Source: a virus
DNA: 26,770 bases
IMG/VR virus record: IMGVR_UViG_3300005827_000112
Span: 1-26,770 of that record
Direction: 5' to 3' (one strand)
Below the pieces are notes generated by a model. It saw only the letters and a program-made list of their open reading frames with translations, was not told where the DNA came from and searched no databases. The position numbers and the translations under genes were made by a program. Shown in pieces: positions 12,713 to 19,437 of the stretch (positions within the stretch are counted from its first letter, which is position 1; every line of letters begins with the position of its first letter).

Positions 12713-14092
12713 ATGACCTCGGTAACAACAACTCCCACTATCATAAGACCCCATGAAGGGGCGCAGACTGCCGCCCTCGCTTCCCGTGCCACGATTGTCC
12801 TGTTTGGCGGTGCTAAGGGTGGTGGTAAGAGTCATGCTATGCGATTGGTGCCTGTTCGTTACATCAATACTCCTGGTTACCGCGCTGCCATATTCCGGCG
12901 ATCGCTGCCCCAGATTGAAAACCCTGGTGGTCAGTGGGATAAATCCTATGAGATTTACAAACCGTTCGCTGGCAAAGCTCATAATGCTAAGTTCACTTGG
13001 CGGTTCCCCCCTGGCTCCAGTATTCGCTTTTGGCATTTGCAGAATGACGACGCTTGGCTGGATTGGCAAGGTACTGAGTGCGCTTACTTTGGATTTGATC
13101 AGCTTGAGGAATTTACCCAAACTCAATTCCTTAAGATGCTGACCTGCTTGAGAACCACTACCAAGGTTCCTACCAAGGTATTTGCAACCATGAACCCTGA
13201 TGCAGTGTCATGGGTGCGATTGCTGGTTGACCCATGGATTGCCAGTGATGGTTATGTTGATCCACTTCAGGATAGAAAAACTAAGTATTTCACCGTCATT
13301 GATGATGTGATTACGTGGGTTAGCCCTGATTACAGAGATTCTAATGGTCAGCCCCCGACAAGTTGCGTTTACATCTCCGCTGACGTTTGGGATAACCCAA
13401 CCTTGCTAGAGAACGACCCCAAGTATCTTTCCAACTTAATGAGCCAATGCAAAGTAGACCGCGACCGCTTCCTCGGTGTGCGTGGGCGCGGCGGCAATTG
13501 GAACGTTAAAGCTGAAGCAGGGAAAGTATTCAAATCTGACTGGTTCCGCATTATTGATCATGCCTATGCAGATCAGGTGGTGAAACGCTGCCGTTATTGG
13601 GACTTGGCCGCTTCCGAAGCAGAACATAAGGGCGATAACCCAGATTGGACGGTTGGGCTATTGATGGCACTGCTCCGCAATGGCTCTGTGGTAGTGGAAG
13701 ATTTGCAGCGCGATCGCTTGACTCCACCCGACGTAGATAAACTCATGCTTAGAACCGCTCAGGCTGACGGCTCCGCTGTGCTGCAACGCTGGGAACGTGC
13801 CCCTGGTGAGGCTGGTATTCGCTCAGATTTTGCATTTCGCAACCTACTGACTGGCTATAACTGTGCTGGCATTCTGCCTAGAATCAGCAAATTCGACCGC
13901 GCTAAGCCATTAAGCAGACTAGCTGAAGATGGCCGATTTTACCTGAAACAGGCTGACTGGAATAACACCTTGATTAACGAGTATGTGTCCTTTCCTGATG
14001 GGGATTTTGATGATCAGGTTGATGGTGGCTCCGGTGCTTATTCATGCCTAGTGAATAACTCATCTTCTGGTACTGGGCAGATGCAGATATAA
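12713..14092 (+). CDS. terL: Terminase large subunit
   Basis: A 459-residue packaging motor. Walker A is FGGAKGGGKS (about residues 31-40). A Walker B-like block YFGFDQLEEF follows at about 120-130, then TTKVFATMNPD (motif III region). The RNase H-like nuclease half contains YWDLAASE (an acidic metal ligand), NPDWTVGLLM and the C-terminal FPDGDFDDQVDG, with the acidic cluster expected of the nuclease. It cuts concatemeric DNA and pumps it into proheads through the portal at 19437. The length is normal. No Shine-Dalgarno is visible at the ATG; translation may depend on the leader. Confidence 0.95.
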   Translation: MTSVTTTPTIIRPHEGAQTAALASRATIVLFGGAKGGGKSHAMRLVPVRYINTPGYRAAIFRRSLPQIENPGGQWDKSYEIYKPFAGKAHNAKFTWRFPPGSSIRFWHLQNDDAWLDWQGTECAYFGFDQLEEFTQTQFLKMLTCLRTTTKVPTKVFATMNPDAVSWVRLLVDPWIASDGYVDPLQDRKTKYFTVIDDVITWVSPDYRDSNGQPPTSCVYISADVWDNPTLLENDPKYLSNLMSQCKVDRDRFLGVRGRGGNWNVKAEAGKVFKSDWFRIIDHAYADQVVKRCRYWDLAASEAEHKGDNPDWTVGLLMALLRNGSVVVEDLQRDRLTPPDVDKLMLRTAQADGSAVLQRWERAPGEAGIRSDFAFRNLLTGYNCAGILPRISKFDRAKPLSRLAEDGRFYLKQADWNNTLINEYVSFPDGDFDDQVDGGSGAYSCLVNNSSSGTGQMQI

Positions 14093-14300
14093 TTTGAATG
14101 CGATCGCTCACCAGTGGCAAGCCGCGCCCAGCGGATACCAGGCTCATTAGGACTACCTGCAATATCCACTTTTGCACCCTAATCTGTAGCTGGTTCAACT
14201 CCAGCACCGCGCCCATTGTGGGCACGGAGAGTACAGGACTCGCAGGCGGCAACGGTGTAAGGGCGATCGCCTCCCAATTCCTGAAAGCTGGCTTACCATC
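14093..14300. other. Spacer between terL and the Acb2-like gene
   Basis: About 208 bases with no convincing gene. The spacer includes a tRNA T-arm-like stem-loop (GCTGG, TTCAACT, CCAGC at 14189-14205), HIP1 sites and several short GC-rich stems. A leader or regulatory RNA for the downstream gene is possible. Confidence 0.4.
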
Positions 14301-14522
14301 ATGCTTCCAATTGAAGAATACTTCCGCTATCATCCGCCCACGACTCAAGAGCGGACAGACAAACACAATGCTGTTAACATTGCGGCTTTAGAGTTTGCAA
14401 AGATTGTTGAATCGACTTGTCGGGATGAGGAATGTAAAAAATTCTCCATATTCGCGATACAACAGGCGCGAATGTTTGCAAATCAGGGCATTACGATTGA
14501 TGACATCAGTTCAGGTGTTTGA
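14301..14522 (+). CDS. Acb2-like anti-CBASS cyclic-nucleotide sponge (putative)
   Basis: A 73-residue helical protein that matches, in order, the layout I know for Acb2-family proteins. The N-terminal FRYHPPTTQERTDKHNAV is followed by AALEFAKIVESTC, then EECKKFSIFAIQQARMFANQ ending in GITIDD. Acb2 forms hexamers that bind cyclic di- and trinucleotides made by CD-NTases and so blocks CBASS signalling. It sits directly after the terminase with a roughly 200-base spacer, a common spot for inserted accessory genes. The usual final NAxIAR reads NQGITID here. Confidence rests on residue pattern only. Confidence 0.7.
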   Translation: MLPIEEYFRYHPPTTQERTDKHNAVNIAALEFAKIVESTCRDEECKKFSIFAIQQARMFANQGITIDDISSGV

Positions 14523-14574
14523 TAGGCGATCGCCTTCTAGAGCAATCCGCTTTTACCATTATTGTTGGCGAGTT

Positions 14575-14823
14575 ATGCAGTTATCCATCTTTGAAGTCGA
14601 ATTTGTTGAAGAAGACTCCATTTCTCACCCAATTCTTGACTCAATCCCGCCCAAGCTAACTCCATCCGCGATCGCATACTGGCAAGGTAGAGCCAATTAC
14701 TATCGCAAGTTGATAGAACGGTTTTTCTGGTCTGGGCAGAACGGAACTCCGCCTCTCGTTACCCGTGCGTTGATCGCTTCCGCATGGCAACAGGTTTTGC
14801 TTAGCGAGAGTCATATAGTATAA
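14575..14823 (+). CDS. Hypothetical protein
   Basis: From the ATG at 14575 this is 82 residues; the ORF is open further upstream, but that part overlaps the Acb2-like gene and has no sensible composition. The sequence has an acidic N-terminal strand (MQLSIFEVEFVEEDSI) and a helical core (LTPSAIAYWQGRANYYRKLI, then RALIASAWQQVLLSE). Its position next to the Acb2-like gene makes an accessory or anti-defence role worth testing. No family is recognised. A TATAAT at 14819-14824 overlaps the stop codon. Confidence 0.5.
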   Translation: MQLSIFEVEFVEEDSISHPILDSIPPKLTPSAIAYWQGRANYYRKLIERFFWSGQNGTPPLVTRALIASAWQQVLLSESHIV

Positions 14824-14858
14824 TTGTTCTCATTGTTTCCTTTACCAAATGGTGAACG

Positions 14859-14901
14859 GCGATCGCTCCCTTGCAGCACGATAGGGGGCGATCGCTTCTT
14901 T
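14859..14901 (+). terminator. HIP1-based rho-independent terminator
   Basis: GCGATCGCTCCCT and AGGGGGCGATCGC form a 13-bp stem around an 11-base loop, followed by TTCTTT. It ends the terminase/accessory unit just before repeat copy 3. Confidence 0.7.
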
Positions 14902-14910
14902 ATGGGCATA

Positions 14911-15058
14911 TCTCCCTCGCTTAGGGCATACCCTATCGATGTGCCCCACCCCCCCAAACTACACCACTAACCACCACTCTCAACCCCTCCCAAATTGGTG
15001 CTGATTAAAAAGGGGTACTATTGAACTAGAAACCGTACAAAATCTGAACAGGCTTCCC
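14911..15058 (+). repeat. Intergenic promoter repeat, copy 3 (full length)
   Basis: The complete element: TCTCCCT, CGCTTAGGGCATACCC, ATCGAT, C4-A-C7, ACTCTCAACCCCTCCCAAATT, GATTAAAAAGGGG. It then carries TACTATTGAACTA (15016-15028) and GTACAAAATCTGA (inside 15029-15044), and ends with AGGCTTCCC just before the ATG at 15059. The last 45 bases parallel copy 4 up to its start codon. Confidence 0.9.
15016..15044 (+). promoter_or_regulatory. Double promoter/operator of the 15059-17672 operon
   Basis: TACTATTGAACTA is followed immediately by the GTAC-centred near-palindrome GAAACCGTACAAAATC. Both motifs recur at other plus-strand transcription units (11942, 23214; 11288, 21583). The gene start is 15 bases downstream. 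Confidence 0.55.
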
Positions 15059-15310
15059 ATGTGGCAAATTAATGACACCGCTGATTGCGTGGTTTTAATT
15101 CAGATGTTTTGTCGGCTTTTGGCAGTTGACTGGATGCACCCTAGAATTCAGTCTTGGCTTTCTGAATGTGGCGCGGCTCCATCTTCCACCGTATTAACTC
15201 TTGAAACGGATCAGTTATTTGCTGTGGCTGAGCAAATGGCCGCTTATCTGACTAGGGCTGATGTTGCTCTTTATCTCCAGAGGAAGGCTAAGAATGGGAC
15301 ATTGGTATGA
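15059..15310 (+). CDS. Hypothetical protein
   Basis: An 83-residue protein leading the operon behind repeat copy 3. It is helical and mildly hydrophobic: ADCVVLIQMFCRLLAVDW, then HPRIQSWLSECG, then LFAVAEQMAAYLTRADVALY. It ends in KAKNGTLV, where it overlaps the nuclease gene by 17 bases, so the two are translationally coupled. No family is recognised; it may be a partner of the nuclease. Confidence 0.55.
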   Translation: MWQINDTADCVVLIQMFCRLLAVDWMHPRIQSWLSECGAAPSSTVLTLETDQLFAVAEQMAAYLTRADVALYLQRKAKNGTLV

Positions 15311-16019
15311 TCCTGAAACTAGGGAACGTTCGCCCCATCATGTGGCTGGCTGGCTCCCCTCCGTGACCACCATTCTGAGTGCAACCATGCCTTACACCAA
15401 GCGCATGGCCTTGGATGCTGCACAGGCCAAAGACCCCTATGGATTTGCTCGACGGCAAGAACAAGGGCGCGATCGCGGGACTCTTATTCATGAGTGGATA
15501 ACGGCATTTTTGCTGGGGAACCAATTGCCTGATGTTCCACTGGCTTACAGCAGCTATTTGGTCAGACTCTCTGCCCTGCTTACCGATTTGAAGCAGCAAG
15601 GGGTTTTGATGGCTGGCACATCATTAATCAATCATCTGGATGGGTATGCTGGGGAACTGGATATTTTAGCCAAGATAGACGATCGCATAACATTGATTGA
15701 AGTTAAAACACGTCGCACCCCGCTGATGCCTCAGTCCAACACTGAGGCATTCATTCAAGCGATCGCCTACGCTGACGCTCTCAGCGTTGACGCTGGCATT
15801 GATGTTGATGATCTGATGGTTTTGAACTGTTGGCCGACCTTTTTTCACCCTTCGGTGTCCAGCTTTTCAGAGGCTACATTTATCTATTTGCCACAATGGG
15901 AGATGCGGTTGGATGCCTACCTATCGTCGCAGGCTGGGACAGAGGCCACGGTATCAGAGGCCCCAGAACCTCAGATACAAGTCGAGTTACCTGCGTTACC
16001 AGAAATCGCTCAGCCTTAA
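15294..16019 (+). CDS. PD-(D/E)XK superfamily nuclease (Cas4/RecB-like exonuclease)
   Basis: A 241-residue protein from ATG 15294, chosen because GAGGAAGG lies at an ideal distance; the ORF limit at 15261 has no such site. It shows LPSVTTILSATMP near the N-terminus, the GTLIHEWI histidine motif (about residues 63-70), GYAGELDILAKI with the catalytic Asp, and LIEVKTRR supplying the E-x-K pair. That order is typical of phage exonucleases of the RecB/Cas4 type, used in replication, recombination or host-DNA degradation. No Fe-S cysteine cluster is seen. The C-terminal tail is acidic and Pro-rich. Confidence 0.85.
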   Translation: MGHWYDPETRERSPHHVAGWLPSVTTILSATMPYTKRMALDAAQAKDPYGFARRQEQGRDRGTLIHEWITAFLLGNQLPDVPLAYSSYLVRLSALLTDLKQQGVLMAGTSLINHLDGYAGELDILAKIDDRITLIEVKTRRTPLMPQSNTEAFIQAIAYADALSVDAGIDVDDLMVLNCWPTFFHPSVSSFSEATFIYLPQWEMRLDAYLSSQAGTEATVSEAPEPQIQVELPALPEIAQP

Positions 16020-17373
16020 CCCTGTTCTTGCCCAATCAATAGCGGGTGAACCTGGCTCCCAGTGTACGCTTACGGAAAAGGAGGTAACTGATTACCGCTT
16101 TGTTAGTGAGCGGTCTTCTACTGGATATTGGACAGTTCGCTACAGTGCAACGAGGGATCAGGGTCAGTTGTGCTTTCAACCACCTGACGATGGCTTTGGC
16201 ACGTATGGGCCGTATGGTGGTTATCAATGGCCTGGATACCCAAGCACGGCTGTTTGGAACATCGAAGCTGACTGTGTGTTTATTCCGTCAAATACTTTTT
16301 TGCCCAATCAATTGGGCGGAAGCTCCTCCGAGCAACTTACTGTTGTGGTTGCGCTTAGTGCTTGGCGTATTCAAAACGCTAGTGGCGGCTTCCTTCCTAG
16401 TGGCTGGTCAGATATTCCCCCCAATGGCCGCATCGATGCGATTCGTGTATACGCTCCAGACGGCACACGGTTTGAGCCATACAGATACCCCAACCCTCCC
16501 GATCCTTCAACTGGAGCAAGTATCCCTGGTGGTGGCTCTGGTACTGGCGATTCGCACTGGACTCCTGACGGGCTGCAATGTGATTGTCCCGACTACACCA
16601 AGAAACAAGCCGCATTACTCCATTCGCCCTGGCGTTCAGAACGGGTAGGCCGTGATTGGTCAGCGTCTAGGGCGGGTGCCCCGGCAATTGGCTGTAAGCA
16701 TCTATCCTGTGTCCGCCGCTTACGGAATCTATCGGCTCCACCGTCACCGGATGAGGGCTGGCTGAACTACCTCAAGAGTGGTGGTGTGAATGTTAATCCA
16801 CTGAGGGATTCAGACATTAGGCGATTGCTTCGTAAAATGCGTCGTGGCCGTGGCTTCCCGTCTGGCTCACAACAACGATTAGCACAGGAATTACTCAGGC
16901 GCGATGCACAGCGGAAACAACGGGCTAAGCAGAAAAAGCAATACTCTAAGAACCGCGCTGATTTCAGGAAAAGTAAACGTGTGGGTAGATTGGATCGCGA
17001 TCGCACTCGTGGCCTGAACCGCTTAATTGGAGCAATGAACCGTAAGATTCGGGCTGAAGATGGGGTGCCGATGGATCAACTGAGTACAGGTCGTCCCCAA
17101 TATGGCCCACCTGACTGGTTCCAACGAACGCGAGTTCAGTTGTTTGATCGGATTCGTAACACCCCTGGTACTGCCGTTTTTGATCGCAGGCTAGAGAATG
17201 GCCAGATTATGATAGACATCCCGCATGGTGGCATTGGATCATCGCGTGGTGTTTATAGCCCAACCAATTTGGGTTCACCTCGCTCTTCCACCACTACATA
17301 CCGTAAGCCCCGTGACTTTTTAGACTACCTCCAACAAACATTTGACAATCTTTCACGTCCTGGATATTACTAA
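15913..17373 (+). CDS. Large hypothetical protein with SWIM-like zinc motif
   Basis: A 486-residue basic protein. The first half (about 50-215) is beta-rich and Gly/Pro/Tyr-rich, like a virion surface or tail protein. At 223-263 a CDC...CKH pattern (C223, C225, C261, H263) resembles a SWIM zinc finger with a long spacer. The following 300-375 region is strongly basic (RRDAQRKQRAKQKKQYSKNR). It overlaps the nuclease gene by 107 bases in another frame, and its first 35 residues are Arg/Tyr-rich, so the true start is uncertain; no later ATG exists until residue 311. It could be a structural or DNA-associated internal virion protein. Confidence 0.55.
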   Translation: MPTYRRRLGQRPRYQRPQNLRYKSSYLRYQKSLSLNPVLAQSIAGEPGSQCTLTEKEVTDYRFVSERSSTGYWTVRYSATRDQGQLCFQPPDDGFGTYGPYGGYQWPGYPSTAVWNIEADCVFIPSNTFLPNQLGGSSSEQLTVVVALSAWRIQNASGGFLPSGWSDIPPNGRIDAIRVYAPDGTRFEPYRYPNPPDPSTGASIPGGGSGTGDSHWTPDGLQCDCPDYTKKQAALLHSPWRSERVGRDWSASRAGAPAIGCKHLSCVRRLRNLSAPPSPDEGWLNYLKSGGVNVNPLRDSDIRRLLRKMRRGRGFPSGSQQRLAQELLRRDAQRKQRAKQKKQYSKNRADFRKSKRVGRLDRDRTRGLNRLIGAMNRKIRAEDGVPMDQLSTGRPQYGPPDWFQRTRVQLFDRIRNTPGTAVFDRRLENGQIMIDIPHGGIGSSRGVYSPTNLGSPRSSTTTYRKPRDFLDYLQQTFDNLSRPGYY

Positions 17374-17672
17374 TGCTTCGCCCTGGCACTACTACAGTTG
17401 AGAACGGCTCCGTATTCATCGCCCCTGCGGTGCGTAGACCGTTCAGCCCATCGCTACGCTATAACCCAGACATTGAGGTTCACCCTGCCACTGCTGCCCG
17501 TCAACAACGGTTGAGCCAGACAGTGGTGACAACCTATCCTGTGCCCCCGGTTAGCTCCGCCCTGGTTCGGTCTAACGCTGCGACAATGGTGAGCGATCGC
17601 CGGATCATGGCTAGATATTCCCCTGCCAGTGTTGGGGTTGCTGCGAGAGCAGTAAGAATCATGGTTCGCTAA
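17373..17672 (+). CDS. Hypothetical protein
   Basis: A 99-residue protein whose ATG overlaps the preceding stop as TAATG. The sequence is basic and rich in Pro, Val, Ser and Arg (APAVRRPFSPSLRYNP, then SALVRSNAATMVSDRR) and lacks long helices, as in small virion or tail-tip proteins. It ends the operon started at 15059, about 80 bases before a terminator. No family is recognised. Confidence 0.55.
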   Translation: MLRPGTTTVENGSVFIAPAVRRPFSPSLRYNPDIEVHPATAARQQRLSQTVVTTYPVPPVSSALVRSNAATMVSDRRIMARYSPASVGVAARAVRIMVR

Positions 17673-17719
17673 TTATTTGGTTTTCAAAAGTTGCTTGACC
17701 TTGCGACTGAATGGGATAG

Positions 17720-17782
17720 TACAATCTAACTGGTGAGTAGATGCACCCTGAAACCCGTGACCTGATCCGTCGCGGGTTTTTT
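17720..17782 (+). terminator. -10-like site followed by terminator of the 15059-17672 operon
   Basis: TACAAT at 17720-17725 is followed at 17752-17782 by a 10-bp stem AACCCGTGAC / GTCGCGGGTT (one G-T pair, 7-base loop) and six T's. The stem-loop is a clear terminator. If TACAAT is used, a transcript of only about 50 bases would be made. GTACAATCTAACT here is identical at 21447-21459. Confidence 0.8.
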
Positions 17783-17797
17783 GGTGTGTGCCATGCC

Positions 17798-17820
17798 AAA
17801 AAAAGGGGGGAACACCCCCC
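17798..17820 (-). terminator. Minus-strand terminator of the SLOG-like gene
   Basis: On the minus strand GGGGGG, TGTT, CCCCCC is followed by seven T's. It starts five bases beyond the stop codon of the gene at 17826, which supports that ORF as the transcribed one. Confidence 0.85.
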
Positions 17821-17825
17821 ACCCA

Positions 17826-18326
17826 CTAGAACAAAGGCAACTGAGCCGCCACTGGCCCAGGGAACAGCCACCACCCACGACCCAACGACACGAACCCCCA
17901 CCCACCGGGAACCCCAAACGGGGCAAACACCAGAGAGGGCACCCCAAGGAACACAGCCAGAGCCAACGAAGCCCACGACCCAGACCCCGCCCCACGGAAC
18001 GGAGAGCCAGAGGGAACCACACCCACTGGACAGGGAGCCGAGGGGAACGACACCCAAGCACCACCCGCCGCCGCCACAGCCCGAACACAGGCCGCTGACC
18101 GAACCGCAAACGCCCCACGACCGGAAAAACCAACTGACGCAACCGAGAACACCCGCACCGAACCCGACCAACCCGAACGAACAAACCCGTCAACACCCCC
18201 CGCACAACCCACGAACACACAGGCCGAAGGAGCAACCCGCCCCAACGCCAACTGAACCGCCGCAGCCGGAACAACCGACCGAGAGCCAGAGAAACCGACA
18301 ACCGAGAAAGAGGAAAGACGAAACAT
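17826..18326 (-). CDS. SLOG/Rossmann-like protein encoded by an adenine-depleted strand
   Basis: From ATG 18326 this is 166 residues (open to a GTG at 18392). Motifs run in Rossmann/SLOG order: GFSGSR at 11-16 (nucleotide-binding loop), VGCAGGVD at 39-46, FAVRSAACVRAV at 73-84, FPSAPCP at 94-100 and the Gly-rich GSGSWASLALAV at 114-125, ending WGFVSLGRGWW and AQLPLF. This recalls accessory SLOG-type proteins of cyanobacteria and phages related to DprA, YpsA or DUF2493; the ligand is unknown. The coding strand has almost no A, so every frame on both strands is open and ORF length alone is no evidence. The motifs and the adjacent terminator choose this frame. It lies opposite to the late genes, a moron-like insertion. 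Confidence 0.65.
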   Translation of the reverse strand: MFRLSSFSVVGFSGSRSVVPAAAVQLALGRVAPSACVFVGCAGGVDGFVRSGWSGSVRVFSVASVGFSGRGAFAVRSAACVRAVAAAGGAWVSFPSAPCPVGVVPSGSPFRGAGSGSWASLALAVFLGVPSLVFAPFGVPGGWGFVSLGRGWWLFPGPVAAQLPLF

Positions 18327-18668
18327 GACCGAACGCCCAAAACGCGCAACAACCCGCAAAGCACAACCCGGAAGGCTGGCCTGCCGCCTCACCGATAACC
18401 GTTGTAGCGGAACGAGGCGTGTTGGACGCTGAACGTGTGTTAAGCCTCTGTGGTGAGTGGAGCTTGGATCACTGGTGAAGGCAGGGCAGACTGGAGGGGG
18501 GTATACTAGAAAAGCCTGCGCGTGGCATTAATAAAATTCTGTAGACGGCTTTGATCATGCACAATGCACTGTTTTATCCTGGCCTTCCTCTCACTGTTTT
18601 AGAGTGGTTTGGGATGGTCTTTTGCTGCCTTTTTTTGTATGTGACCTATAGCGATTGGATTGATTGAA
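18327..18668. other. Upstream spacer of the SLOG-like gene
   Basis: The adenine-poor bias ends near 18400. The rest holds short stems (GAGGC near 18413 with GCCTC near 18443), a plus-strand -10-like TATACT at 18502-18507 without a clear -35, and T-runs near 18630. No gene is seen; promoters for both directions are expected here. Confidence 0.4.
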
Positions 18669-18959
18669 ATGGCTTTTTCTACCGCTGAGAGAGCAACGTT
18701 GCTTGAGTTGTTGGGATTGCCTGGAACCCCTGACAATATCAGCCTGTTCCAAGCAACATTGGATTCAATTAGCCTGGATTCTTCTGTAGAAACTCAGGTT
18801 AAAGCGAGGATGACTACCATTGCAACATTGCAAACCGCGATCGCTACATCGGTTAATACTGCTGGCTCTGCATATCCTCAACAAGCTGCTGAAGCTCAAA
18901 CCCAGGTTTACGCGATCGCGGCAATGCTGGGAATTAAGGTAGAACGTAAGCGGTTCTAG
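18669..18959 (+). CDS. Hypothetical protein
   Basis: A 96-residue, Ala/Thr/Leu-rich helical protein (STAERATLLELLGLPGTP, then LDSSVETQVKARMTTIATL, then AAEAQTQVYAIAAMLGI). ATG 18669 is taken; a TTG nine bases upstream is in frame. It precedes a similar small protein and the portal gene, so a head-tail connector or neck role is conceivable. I do not recognise it. Confidence 0.55.
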   Translation: MAFSTAERATLLELLGLPGTPDNISLFQATLDSISLDSSVETQVKARMTTIATLQTAIATSVNTAGSAYPQQAAEAQTQVYAIAAMLGIKVERKRF

Positions 18960-18963
18960 ATAG

Positions 18964-19028
18964 TACAATTGTATTCAAATCTACGTGTGGTTTTAACGCT
19001 TCCGAGGGCAATTCGGAGGCGTTTTTTA
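18964..19028 (+). terminator. -10-like site followed by terminator
   Basis: TACAAT (18964-18969) just past the stop of the preceding gene is followed by ACGCTTCCGA, 7-base loop, TCGGAGGCGT and six T's (18996-19027). This has the same promoter-then-terminator order as 17720-17782. Confidence 0.8.
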
Positions 19029-19034
19029 TTGGAG

Positions 19035-19040
19035 TACACT
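19035..19040 (+). promoter_or_regulatory. -10-like TACACT before the portal operon
   Basis: GTACACTAGAACC lies right after the terminator at 18996-19028. Transcription would start near 19047, leaving a very short leader before the gene at 19060. There is no clear -35. Confidence 0.4.
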
Positions 19041-19059
19041 AGAACCAACATGATTGGTG

Positions 19060-19437
19060 ATGGTTATGGGGCTGCTGGCTTCTGACAAGGAACGAATTCG
19101 CAAATATTTGGGCTATCCGCTGGATACCACCCAACTTGGCCGCATCCAAGAACGGATGGACATTGTTGATGCGTATGGGGCGACTGATACCGTTCGTCAG
19201 TATTTGATGCAACTGGATAAGATTGCATTGCAGATAGATGAAACTCGCCCGTTTGCCGCGATCGCGGCTACTTCCAACGCTGCCAGTAGCACAACTTATA
19301 TGCCGGGGGGCAGAATGAATGACTTGAGGACTGAGGGTAGGCGGTATGTTCAAATGTTGTCCTCGACTCTGGAGCTACATATCATGAGAGATTATTTCGG
19401 CTCTAACTCTGGCGGCTCTTCATTGGTGCGCTCGTAA
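19060..19437 (+). CDS. Hypothetical protein upstream of portal
   Basis: A 125-residue helical protein (ASDKERIRKYLGYPLDTTQL, GRIQERMDIVDAYGATDTVR, YLMQLDKIALQ) ending in a Gly/Ser-rich tail. The start is uncertain among ATG 19060, ATG 19066 and an upstream TTG; no Shine-Dalgarno decides it. The N-terminal (E/D)KxxIRxYLGYP pattern together with the position right before the portal suggests a head-tail connector-like protein. That is inference. Confidence 0.55.
   Translation: MVMGLLASDKERIRKYLGYPLDTTQLGRIQERMDIVDAYGATDTVRQYLMQLDKIALQIDETRPFAAIAATSNAASSTTYMPGGRMNDLRTEGRRYVQMLSSTLELHIMRDYFGSNSGGSSLVRS

Noticed and set aside
14130-14212. tRNA-like arrangement (D-arm-like CAGG/CCTG, T-arm GCTGG-TTCAACT-CCAGC)
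   Set aside because: The T-arm is perfect, but no acceptor stem pairs with ACCGCGC, the anticodon loop would have 9 bases and the D-loop 13. At most a relic.
14098-14391. 97-codon ORF overlapping the Acb2-like gene
   Set aside because: Another frame of a better-supported gene, with Ser/Thr/Cys-rich shadow composition and no start signal.
17741-18328. Plus-strand 195-codon Pro/Thr-rich ORF and the other open frames in this stretch
   Set aside because: The strand has almost no T, so stop codons cannot occur in any frame. The ORF is interrupted at its start by a strong plus-strand terminator, and its sequence is low-complexity. The minus frame with Rossmann-like motifs explains the region better.
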